Shown here one piece after another: positions 16,609 to 23,544 of a stretch of DNA of 32,529 bases (position 1 is the first letter of the stretch; each line of letters opens with the position of its first letter). A program made the position numbers and the translations under genes. A model generated the notes under the pieces. The model had not been told where the DNA came from, ran no database searches, and saw only the letters and a list, made by a program, of their open reading frames with translations. Source of the DNA: an uncultured archaeon (GTDB lineage: Archaea > Halobacteriota > Methanosarcinia > Methanosarcinales > Methanoperedenaceae); the NCBI GenBank assembly GCA_902386255.1, contig CABMII010000102.1:1-32529 (forward strand). Direction: 5' to 3'.

Positions 16609-16687
16609 ATATAAACTTTTCCTTGCGGTTTCAAAAATGCAAAAGATTATACTCTACAATTTCAATTCTTGATAAAGGAGACTTTAT

Positions 16688-17110
16688 ATGGAGCAAGACC
16701 TGTCAAGAATTGGCGTTTCTCTTCCCGAGAACCTGCTTGTAAAATTCGATGAAATCATAACAAAAAGAGGGTACTCATCCCGTTCTGAAGGCATACGCGA
16801 CGCAATACGAAGCTATATCCGTTACTATGACTGGATGAGCGAGGTCGAAGGCGAGCGAATTGGTATTTTATCTATGACTTATGATCATTCCCAGCGCGGG
16901 CTTGTTGGTTCGCTTCTGGACTTAGAGCATGAGTTCTCTGCTATTACAAGGTCGGCTGTACACGTTCATATAAGCCATGATGAATGTATGGAAGTGCTCA
17001 TGCTCCAGGGCGATGGAAAAGAAGTAAAAGCAGTCGCTGAAAAGATCATGGCGCTAAAAGGCGTAAAGAACGTGAAGCTGACCACGATAAAGCCTGGGCA
17101 GGAAGTATAA
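16688..17110 (+). CDS. nikR: Nickel-responsive regulator NikR
   Basis: This 140-residue protein has an N-terminal ribbon-helix-helix (SRIGVSLPENLLVKFDEII, then SRSEGIRDAIRSYI, about residues 6-45) and a C-terminal ACT-like nickel domain. All four ligands of the square-planar site are present: H81, H92, H94 and C100, matching E. coli H76, H87, H89, C95 at a constant offset of five. With Ni bound it represses nickel uptake genes. Its position between transporters A and B, and the TATTAC-N14-GTAAYA sites before A and C, point to A and C as targets. AGGAG before the ATG supports the start. Confidence 0.95.
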   Translation: MEQDLSRIGVSLPENLLVKFDEIITKRGYSSRSEGIRDAIRSYIRYYDWMSEVEGERIGILSMTYDHSQRGLVGSLLDLEHEFSAITRSAVHVHISHDECMEVLMLQGDGKEVKAVAEKIMALKGVKNVKLTTIKPGQEV

Positions 17111-17183
17111 AATAGCACTGGTATAACGCTTCAACCAATAATCACATCCGAGGTTCAAGTAGTTAAAACGATAGACAAACCAA

Positions 17184-18560
17184 CTATAATGATGCCTGGA
17201 TAGCCAGTGATGAAAATTTAATTTCCTGCCCACTATGCTTATTGTTGCTTTCTATTTTCTGAATAACACGTTCAATCATACCGCCAGTGGCAAACACCAT
17301 AACATTTAGTCCCCTCAGGGCAGCAAGTATGCTTGATTGGATTACGTCCACCTCAAAATCGCATTGAATACCTGCTTTTCTAACCACTACTTTTGCAGAG
17401 GTTCCCATAGCCCCTATTTTGTGTGGGCTGTGCTCGGCTATTACTGCACGTATCGTTTCCAGGTCGACTGCTCTTGAGCCACCTTCTATTATACGCGGGA
17501 TGGGCACTATATTAATCTCCCCGGTTTTTGGTGTAATTGTTCCTGTTATTTCGCTAACCACAATATCCTCGCCAGCTTTTGCATTATGCATTACTCTGCC
17601 GAAGGCAGTAGTTTTAGCGTTCAAATCAGCATCAACTCTGATTGTGCAGAGTGTACCGTTTTTCATAATCAGACCTACATTTTCCCCAGCACATACATCT
17701 GCGCCCGCTATAGTGCATCTCGCTTTAAGAACATCAAAAGGTTTCGACACCGACTCAACAAAATTCAACATAGTTAGCGGTGAGTCTCCTCCGGATATTC
17801 CTCTCACCTTTAACTCACGGAAAGTCTGAACAAAGGTTGGAAGTCTAAGCCCGGTCTCGGAAATCATTGTATGGTCGGCAAATATCTGGTCCGGAGTGCC
17901 GTGTTTTATAATTTTTCCTTCATTAAGAACGCATATGCTATTTGCCCACATAGCTGCCAGGTCTATATCATGGGTAGAGAAAATAATAGTTTTTCCATCG
18001 GCATTTAATTCATCCAGAATCTCAATAATATCTAAAGAACCTTGTGGATCCAATGCTGAAGTAGGTTCATCCATCACTATGATTTCCGGTTCCATCGCAA
18101 GTACACCAGCAATCGCCACACGCTTCTTCTGTCCACCGCTTAGAAAGTGCGGCGGTTTATCAGCATACGCTTCCATCCCCACAGATTTCAAAGCATATTT
18201 AACACGTCTATCCACCTCGTCTCTTGGCAGGTCAAGATTCAGGGGACCGAATGCAACATCCTGCTTTACTGTTGGCGCAAAAATCTGGTCATCCGGGTCT
18301 TGAAAGACCATTCCCACTTTTGTTCTAAGGTTTATGAGAGATTTACTATCGTATTTGATGGGTTTTCCTTCAATTATTACCATACCTCTTGTAGGTCTCA
18401 AAGTCCCGTTAAAGTGAAGAAAAAGAGTGGATTTCCCCGCGCCATTGTTACCAACAAGAGCAACTTTTGAACCCTTTTCTATAGCTATGCTTATTCCTTT
18501 CAATGCCTGCGTCCCGTCTGGATACGCATATTCAAGTCCTTCTGTTTTTATAATATCCAT
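17184..18560 (-). CDS. cbiO: ECF ATPase CbiO with a large C-terminal extra domain (transporter B)
   Basis: The protein has 458 residues, where the family is normally about 270-280. The ABC ATPase (residues 1-about 270) has Walker A GNNGAGKST, Q-loop VFQDPDDQIF, signature LSGGQKKRVAIAG and Walker B IIVMDEPTSALDP. A further region of about 180 residues, probably beginning near GISGGDSPLTML, contains LIMKNGTLCTIRVDADLN, VSEITGTITPKTGEI and a C-terminal block KIGAMGTSAKVVVRKAGI followed by LAALRGLNVMVFATGGM. I do not recognise it. The ATG at 18560 is 1 bp after the cbiQ stop; a TTG at 18569 is less likely. It is last in the cobalt transporter operon. Confidence 0.88.
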   Translation of the reverse strand: MDIIKTEGLEYAYPDGTQALKGISIAIEKGSKVALVGNNGAGKSTLFLHFNGTLRPTRGMVIIEGKPIKYDSKSLINLRTKVGMVFQDPDDQIFAPTVKQDVAFGPLNLDLPRDEVDRRVKYALKSVGMEAYADKPPHFLSGGQKKRVAIAGVLAMEPEIIVMDEPTSALDPQGSLDIIEILDELNADGKTIIFSTHDIDLAAMWANSICVLNEGKIIKHGTPDQIFADHTMISETGLRLPTFVQTFRELKVRGISGGDSPLTMLNFVESVSKPFDVLKARCTIAGADVCAGENVGLIMKNGTLCTIRVDADLNAKTTAFGRVMHNAKAGEDIVVSEITGTITPKTGEINIVPIPRIIEGGSRAVDLETIRAVIAEHSPHKIGAMGTSAKVVVRKAGIQCDFEVDVIQSSILAALRGLNVMVFATGGMIERVIQKIESNNKHSGQEIKFSSLAIQASL

Positions 18561-18561
18561 A

Positions 18562-19341
18562 CTAAACAATCCTGAGATCTTTTGTTAAATACATCACCAT
18601 AAAAATCAGTCCTTCAAAGGTGATTAATGCTAACATTGTTAACTTATGAATAGAATCTTCATCCAGCAATTCTATTTTTCCATTATAGCATCTCGACTCC
18701 ATGGCAATATGAAGCTTTTCTCCTCTATTCATAGCCCTGATAAAAACATTGGTGGAAAGTAAAGATAATGAGTTCAGGGATTTTTTGAAAGTAGTGTATC
18801 CTAACCTCGTTCTTTGGGAAAGTTCCATTCTGGTCAGCTCGTCCAAAACCACGAAGATATACCTGTATATCAGCATAGAAAGTTCAATTATGATATCCGG
18901 TACCTTCAGTAGTTTCAAAGCGGAAGATATCTTTGCCATGGGCGTGGTAAACGCAAGAAAGAGCAGACAGGAAGTTCCGCTCAGCACTCTGCTTACCATA
19001 AGCAAAGCATTATTAAAGCTGTCCTTGTACATCATCAGCTTAAACCCGAGCAAATTGAATTGTATCCAGGGTTCAAAACCCCCAAAGAAAAAAATCATGG
19101 CGAGAAATAGAGGAATGGCATAAAACAGTGGTATGGAAAACCACGTAAAATAATCTCTTGCAGGAATTTTAGCCATAACTATGGTTAAAAAGACCATAGT
19201 ACAAAAAATTATAAAAGGCACTATTGGAGAATTGGAAAAAACACCAAAAATAACGTTAGAAAGTACAAATAGCACTTTTAACCTGACACTGGTATTTTTC
19301 AGTGCATTAGAATATGCGTACTCTTCCATGAACAAGCGCAT
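18562..19341 (-). CDS. cbiQ: ECF transporter T component CbiQ (transporter B)
   Basis: The protein has 259 residues and about six membrane helices. Coupling-helix motifs occur near ISSALKLLKVP and GEKLHIAMESRCYNG. The start is the ATG at 19341 (MRLFMEEYAYSN). The frame stays open 83 codons upstream, but that part overlaps cbiN out of frame and reads as a shadow. A copy of its first codons survives upstream between the two cbiN genes, followed by a stop codon, which shows that the duplication unit included the cbiQ 5' tip. Confidence 0.9.
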   Translation of the reverse strand: MRLFMEEYAYSNALKNTSVRLKVLFVLSNVIFGVFSNSPIVPFIIFCTMVFLTIVMAKIPARDYFTWFSIPLFYAIPLFLAMIFFFGGFEPWIQFNLLGFKLMMYKDSFNNALLMVSRVLSGTSCLLFLAFTTPMAKISSALKLLKVPDIIIELSMLIYRYIFVVLDELTRMELSQRTRLGYTTFKKSLNSLSLLSTNVFIRAMNRGEKLHIAMESRCYNGKIELLDEDSIHKLTMLALITFEGLIFMVMYLTKDLRIV

Positions 19342-19345
19342 GCTT

Positions 19346-19654
19346 TCACTTCCCTGAAACTTCTTTTTTACCTTTGTAGTAGCCGGCGTAATACCCAACG
19401 AAAATTGCCCCAATGGCAGCCTGGAAAGAGAACAGGAACGTTTCGACCTCGCCGCTCGGTGGCTCCCATACAGGCGTAAACCAGGGCTTGTACTGGCCGT
19501 CAGATATCCCTCCGATCTGGTTAACGAGAAGATTGTCATCGTCACCGCCTGCCAACGTTCCTGCTCCATTTGTTGCCTGGTTACCTGCAATATAAACCAG
19601 CAATAGCAGAGCTGCTATGGATATGAAGATTATTAAGTATCCCATTTTTTTCAT
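19346..19654 (-). CDS. cbiN: ECF cobalt transporter subunit CbiN, copy 1
   Basis: This 102-residue protein has two membrane helices (about residues 5-23 and 73-92) with an extracellular loop containing YKPWFTPVWEPPSGEVE, the hallmark of CbiN. CbiN helps CbiM load Co2+. It is about three quarters identical to the next gene upstream, from which it differs by a two-residue insertion (DDDN for DS). Both copies are intact. AGGTGA precedes its ATG. Confidence 0.88.
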   Translation of the reverse strand: MKKMGYLIIFISIAALLLLVYIAGNQATNGAGTLAGGDDDNLLVNQIGGISDGQYKPWFTPVWEPPSGEVETFLFSFQAAIGAIFVGYYAGYYKGKKEVSGK

Positions 19655-19721
19655 TGAGTATCACCTGCCATTTTTCAGTGCATTAAATATTGCCTACTCT
19701 TCCATGAACAAGCGCATGCTT

Positions 19722-20024
19722 TCACTTCTCTGAAGCTTCTTTTTTACCTTTGTAGTAGCCGACGTAAAGCCCTACGAACAGTGCCCCCATGGCAGCCTGG
19801 AAAGAGAACATGAAAGTTTCGACCTCGCCGCTCTGTGGCTTCCATATAGGCGTAAACCAGGGCTTGTACTCGCCGCCAGTTACCCCCGCGATCTGGTTCA
19901 CGAGAAGAGAGTCACCGCCTGCCCACGCTCCTGCTCCATTTATTGGCTGGTTAGCTGTAATATAAATCAGCCATAGCAGGGCTGCTATGGATATGAAGAT
20001 TATTAAGTATCCCGTTTTTTTCAT
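19722..20024 (-). CDS. cbiN: ECF cobalt transporter subunit CbiN, copy 2
   Basis: This 100-residue paralogue of the following gene has the same two-helix layout and the loop [17 protein letters not shown]. It starts within the end of cbiM (ATGA overlap), the ancestral arrangement of cbiM-cbiN. About 24 residue differences from copy 1 are mostly conservative (I/V, L/M, A/G), suggesting both copies are under selection rather than one decaying. Confidence 0.88.
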   Translation of the reverse strand: MKKTGYLIIFISIAALLWLIYITANQPINGAGAWAGGDSLLVNQIAGVTGGEYKPWFTPIWKPQSGEVETFMFSFQAAMGALFVGLYVGYYKGKKEASEK

Positions 20025-20725
20025 TGAGCATCACCTGCCACATGAGGTGACTCTGTAACCTGAGGTGACCCTTCAACCCTCAACTTGGTGAGTATATCGG
20101 GTCTTATCTGTTTGAGGTATTTGAACAGACCGGCTGTAACAATACCCTCTATAGCTGCAAGAGGCAACTGGGTGACAGCAAATATTGCAAAAAACAGTTT
20201 AAACGAGGCAAACACGCCGCCGACAGCTGCCGGGAATGCGAGGGCAAGCTGGAAAGAAGTTGTAACGTATGTAGCTATATCTCCCAGGAAAGAAGCCAGG
20301 AAGACCGAGGAATAAAAGTTCATTCCGGATTTAGTGCATGCTTTATAAACAATAAACGCTATTACCGGGTCGACTATTCCCATGGAGAAGGTATTAGCAC
20401 CGAGCGTAGTAATACCGCCATGTGCAAGAAGCAATGCCTGAAATAAGAGTACTATAAACCCGAGCACAGCAGTAATTGAAGGCCCGAACAGGATAGCTCC
20501 AAATCCAGTCCCTGTCGGATGCGAGCAGCTCCCTGTGACAGATGGTATTTTCATTGCTGATAAAACGAAAGCGAAGGCGCCTGCCAAAGCCAGGGTTGGC
20601 TTTATTCCTGGTTCTAATCTGACCGCTTTTTTTATCTTCCATATTCCATACGCTACCACAGGTAAGCTCAAAGCAAACCATATCTCCCACCACGGGTGGG
20701 GTAAAAATCCTTCTGCTATGTGCAT
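20021..20725 (-). CDS. cbiM: ECF cobalt-binding component CbiM (transporter B)
   Basis: This 234-residue membrane protein starts MHIAEGFLP, giving the N-terminal Met-His metal site. It contains [18 protein letters not shown], the CbiM block typical of cobalt transporters, whereas the two nickel-type M proteins in this window have HVVGAT and HAVGGT there. [16 protein letters not shown] is also present. About seven helices. ATG start. It is first in cbiM-N-N-Q-O and sits 83 bp downstream of the ArsR-DUF4430 regulator on the same strand. Confidence 0.93.
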   Translation of the reverse strand: MHIAEGFLPHPWWEIWFALSLPVVAYGIWKIKKAVRLEPGIKPTLALAGAFAFVLSAMKIPSVTGSCSHPTGTGFGAILFGPSITAVLGFIVLLFQALLLAHGGITTLGANTFSMGIVDPVIAFIVYKACTKSGMNFYSSVFLASFLGDIATYVTTSFQLALAFPAAVGGVFASFKLFFAIFAVTQLPLAAIEGIVTAGLFKYLKQIRPDILTKLRVEGSPQVTESPHVAGDAQ

Positions 20726-20782
20726 ATTAAATCAGACGCTTCATGCAGACAATAACAAAAGAACATGTGTTTTTGGGTGCTA

Positions 20783-20806
20783 ATTATTACTTGAACGGGT
20801 AATGAT
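20783..20806. promoter_or_regulatory. Inverted repeat before the cobalt operon
   Basis: ATTATTAC-N8-GTAATGAT has one mismatch in 8-bp arms. It lies between the regulator's stop codon and cbiM, about 60 bp before the cbiM ATG, where an operator or promoter element for the cobalt operon is expected. The half-site resembles the NikR-like TATTAC, but the spacing differs (8 rather than 14). Confidence 0.4.
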
Positions 20807-20808
20807 GA

Positions 20809-21315
20809 CTATGTTTCAATTTTAACGAATATTTTCTTCCGCGTCACAGGCACCAGTTTTTTCCATTCTATGGTGGAATCTTTTTCAATCTTGAATTCTC
20901 CGACAGTAGTATCAGGAGACTTTCCATTGACTTCATAAATATAGAAGCCCTGCTCGCCGTCGATTGATATGACAAACTCTTTGTCCCGGACTTCCTTTAC
21001 CTCCACCCCACCGACCTTTTTTAACGCCTCAAGAATACTCGATCCCTTTGGCACATTAACTTCACAGGTGCCTGCAAGCTCATTAAGCAGATTGTCAATA
21101 TTCTCTATTTTACTTCTCAGCACATGGGTTTTGCCAAATTTCCTTCTCTGAATTAACCCGGCAGTTTCTAAAATTTTAACATGCCTTGCCACAACAGGAT
21201 TTGAAAGATTTAGCTCTCTTGCAAGCCCTGAGATATGCATTTCTTTTTTTGCCAGTGTTTTAAGCATTTTCAACCGAGTTGTGCTGCTCAGTACTTTGAA
21301 TAAATCATTGCTCAT
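20809..21315 (-). CDS. ArsR-family regulator fused to a DUF4430-like domain
   Basis: This 168-residue protein has a winged helix-turn-helix (about residues 1-75: STTRLKMLKTLAKKEMHISG, then ELNLSNPVVARHVKILETAGLI). The remaining part reads as a DUF4430-type domain: GSSILEALKK, VISIDG, FYIYEVNGK and EFKIEKDSTIEWKKL in the expected order. DUF4430 is related to the beta-domain of cobalamin carriers such as transcobalamin and to SLBB folds. Metal-binding cysteines of classical ArsR sensors are missing (one Cys only). Location directly upstream of cbiMNNQO suggests it senses a corrinoid or related ligand and controls cobalt uptake; this is inference. Confidence 0.75.
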   Translation of the reverse strand: MSNDLFKVLSSTTRLKMLKTLAKKEMHISGLARELNLSNPVVARHVKILETAGLIQRRKFGKTHVLRSKIENIDNLLNELAGTCEVNVPKGSSILEALKKVGGVEVKEVRDKEFVISIDGEQGFYIYEVNGKSPDTTVGEFKIEKDSTIEWKKLVPVTRKKIFVKIET

Positions 21316-21377
21316 ATAGGTAACAATTATTGCTTAAAGCTAATACCTTTTGTTGGATGCTGGAAGATTTAAGATTT

Positions 21378-21401
21378 TATATTAATTGAACAATTAATAT
21401 A
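21378..21401. promoter_or_regulatory. 24-bp palindrome upstream of the ArsR-DUF4430 gene
   Basis: Perfect 11-bp arms, TATATTAATTG and CAATTAATATA, around AA. A TATTTAAA-type element at about 21410-21417 would place transcription of the regulator (minus strand) to start within the palindrome, fitting autoregulation. A related CAATTATTG sequence lies at about 21326-21334. Confidence 0.6.
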
Positions 21402-21439
21402 CCACAAGTTATTTAAACCTTCATGATTATTCATACTTT

Positions 21440-21465
21440 TATTACAAAAGTTAATATTCGTAACA
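21440..21465. promoter_or_regulatory. NikR-type operator candidate upstream of transporter C
   Basis: TATTAC (21440-21445), a 14-base spacer, then GTAACA (21460-21465): same half-site and same spacing as the element before transporter A (TATTAC-N14-GTAATA). A further TATTAT-N6-GTAATA lies at 21480-21497, overlapping the likely TATA region. Confidence 0.55.
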
Positions 21466-21552
21466 CTAAAGATATATTGTATTATAAAATTGTAATACTA
21501 TATACTAACTAAAATAGAATCGTTGCGAAATATTATTCAAGGAGGTAAAAAC

Positions 21553-22272
21553 TTGCATATTCCAGATGGATACTTGGGACCAATAACATGGATGGCTTTA
21601 TGGATTGTGATGATACCTTTGTGGATCATTGCATCAAGAAAACTGAAAAAAGACCTGAAAACAAAAAACGTTCCCCTGCTGGCGATGGGAGCAGCTTTTT
21701 CATTTGTAATAATGATGTTCAACGTTCCTGTACTCGGAGGTTCAACCGGCCATGCAGTGGGCGGCACGCTCATAGCTATAGTTTTAGGACCATGGGCGGC
21801 TCTGGTAGCGGTTTCTGTTGCCCTGGTAATTCAGGCGCTCTTCTTTGGAGACGGTGGGATTACCGCAATCGGCGCCAATTGTTTCAATATGGGAGTTGTA
21901 CTGCCTTTTGTAGGATACTATGTGTATAGACTGATAAGCGCCAATGCTGATACAAGCTCATCACGACACTGGATAGGAGCGGGAATTGGAAGCTATATAG
22001 GTATAAACGTTGCAGCCACATTAACTGGATTTGAGTTCGGTTTACAAACGATTCTTTATCCGGCAGTTAACGGAAAATTCCAGTATTTCATGTACCCTCT
22101 CAGCGTTTCAGTACCAGCAATGGCTTTCGAACATCTGCTGGTATTCGGTTTTATTGAAGCTATCGTTACAGCTCTGGTTGTCAGATACCTGCAGCAGACA
22201 GACCCATCGCTATTAAGACTTACAGAAAGAACAATTTCACAGGATAAAATACCTGCCGGGGTGAGTGTATGA
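21553..22272 (+). CDS. nikM: ECF nickel-binding component NikM (transporter C)
   Basis: The protein has 239 residues. The start is TTG at 21553, seven bases after AGGAGGT; it yields the N-terminus Met-His-Ile-Pro-Asp-Gly needed for metal binding. The longer frame from 21523 would bury this motif. The protein has about seven helices and the blocks STGHAVGGTLIAIVLGP and GDGGITAIGANCFNMGV. It resembles the M part of transporter A more than cobalt CbiM. It heads nikM-N-Q-O and overlaps the next gene by ATGA. Confidence 0.9.
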   Translation: MHIPDGYLGPITWMALWIVMIPLWIIASRKLKKDLKTKNVPLLAMGAAFSFVIMMFNVPVLGGSTGHAVGGTLIAIVLGPWAALVAVSVALVIQALFFGDGGITAIGANCFNMGVVLPFVGYYVYRLISANADTSSSRHWIGAGIGSYIGINVAATLTGFEFGLQTILYPAVNGKFQYFMYPLSVSVPAMAFEHLLVFGFIEAIVTALVVRYLQQTDPSLLRLTERTISQDKIPAGVSV

Positions 22273-22613
22273 ACAAGAATACGCAAAAGAAATTATGGAT
22301 AGGACTGCTTATACTGGCTGTACTTACACCAATTGGACTTCTTGCACAGGGAACCGCCTTCGGTGAATGGGGCTCTGGAGAGTTACAGCAGACTCTGGGT
22401 TATGTGCCTGCCGGTATAAAGAGCGGAGAAACACTCTGGCAGGCAATATTCTCAGGTTACAGTATGCCAGGTTTTGGGAATAGCTTCCTGCATTCAAGCA
22501 TTGGCTACATTCTCTCTGCTGTAATAGGAATCGCTTTGATTTATACCGCGACGCTTACCCTCGGAAAAATCATCGCGAAAAGAGAAGAGGAACAGAGAAA
22601 TGAAAATCCCTGA
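22269..22613 (+). CDS. nikN: NikN-like auxiliary membrane subunit (transporter C)
   Basis: This 114-residue protein has two membrane helices (about residues 9-28 and 78-99) bracketing an outside loop with GTAFGEWGSGEL and GYVPAGIKSGETLW. The start LTPIGLLAQGTAFGEWG is typical of the PDGLE/NikN-type subunit of nickel ECF systems, although a literal PDGLE motif is absent. ATGA overlap with nikM and a 14-base overlap with nikQ show tight coupling. Confidence 0.8.
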   Translation: MNKNTQKKLWIGLLILAVLTPIGLLAQGTAFGEWGSGELQQTLGYVPAGIKSGETLWQAIFSGYSMPGFGNSFLHSSIGYILSAVIGIALIYTATLTLGKIIAKREEEQRNENP

Positions 22614-23538
22614 TTGGCTCTCTGAGAGCGCTCCCTGCCCGTGCTGTAGTATCGGCGTGGGCGGGAAGAAAAATTTTGTTGAGAAAACACTTGTCGAGAT
22701 AGCAGGCATGATGGAGCGTTCCATTTTCTCTGAAAAATATGCCAATGCTAAAGGTTTTCTCCAGAGTATTGATCCAAGGGTCAAATTAGTAACCATACTG
22801 CTTTTGATAGTAACGACCAGTTTTATCAGTAAAACAGAGATTATCCTGGGAATATATGCATTGACGTTGTTCTTTGCTTATCTCTCGAAAGTAGAACTAT
22901 TTTTCTTTATTAAGAGAGTCTGGCTTTTCATCCCTATTTTTTCGGGGATAGTAGCCTTCCCGGCCATGTTTAATGTAGTTACTCCAGGCGAATCGCTTGT
23001 TACACTCCTGCGCTTTAACAGCACTATCCACATCTGGGTGTTTCAATTCACAGAGATATCGATTACAAAAGAAGGAGCACTTGGAGCACTGTTATTCATT
23101 TCCAGAGTAGCTACCTCAGTCTCATTAATAGTTCTATTGACCCTCACAACCCGGTGGGTTGATGTTATGAAGTCATTGAGGACATTGGGTGTGCCTCAAA
23201 TATTTGTCCTTGTCCTCAGCATGACATACCAGTACATCTTCTTACTTGTCAGGATAGTACAGGAAATGCACCTTGCCAAAAAGAGCAGGACAATTAAAAC
23301 TAACACGACACGTCAGGGAATAAAGAAGGAGCAGAACTGGGTAGCCTCACGGATAGGAACTGTTCTTATGAAATCCTATAAAATGAGTGACGAGATACAC
23401 TCTGCAATGGTGTCGCGGGGTTTTCACGGGGAAATTAAATCCCATGGAACTTTCAAAATAAGAAATATCGACCGCATCTGGACTGGTTTCTCATTGGCAT
23501 TTATCACAGGAGTTATCTGGCTGAACTATCTGGTATGA
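22600..23538 (+). CDS. nikQ: ECF transporter T component NikQ/CbiQ (transporter C)
   Basis: The protein has 312 residues, longer than the two other Q proteins in the window because of a soluble N-terminus. That N-terminus carries a CPCC motif (about residues 13-16) followed by KKNFVEKTL. The membrane part starts after DPRVKLVTIL. Coupling regions are SLRTLGVP and DEIHSAMVSRGFHG. The Cys cluster could bind metal or be a family trait of nickel-type Q proteins; I cannot decide. It starts inside nikN and ends 6 bp before nikO. Confidence 0.88.
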   Translation: MKIPDWLSESAPCPCCSIGVGGKKNFVEKTLVEIAGMMERSIFSEKYANAKGFLQSIDPRVKLVTILLLIVTTSFISKTEIILGIYALTLFFAYLSKVELFFFIKRVWLFIPIFSGIVAFPAMFNVVTPGESLVTLLRFNSTIHIWVFQFTEISITKEGALGALLFISRVATSVSLIVLLTLTTRWVDVMKSLRTLGVPQIFVLVLSMTYQYIFLLVRIVQEMHLAKKSRTIKTNTTRQGIKKEQNWVASRIGTVLMKSYKMSDEIHSAMVSRGFHGEIKSHGTFKIRNIDRIWTGFSLAFITGVIWLNYLV

Positions 23539-23544
23539 GGAAAC

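Larger units (their letters stand above)
19290..20040 (-). repeat. Tandem duplication of cbiN plus the 5' tip of cbiQ
   Basis: Two units of about 370-376 bp lie head to tail: about 19290-19664 and about 19665-20040. Shared anchors include CATGAACAAGCGCATGC at 19327 and 19703 (offset 376) and TCACCTGCCA at 19661 and 20031 (offset 370); the six-base difference is the DDDN/DS indel. The units are clearly diverged, so the event is not recent. Confidence 0.85.

Noticed and set aside
19342-19590. N-terminal extension of CbiQ (transporter B) by 83 residues
   Set aside because: The extension reads antisense-free but out of frame through cbiN, has low-complexity Ser/Arg content and no membrane character. 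The ATG at 19341 gives the normal family start.
20726-20808. Cobalamin riboswitch before the cobalt operon
   Set aside because: The gap is only 83 bp and lacks the conserved B12-box style elements. Protein regulation by the adjacent ArsR-type gene is more likely.
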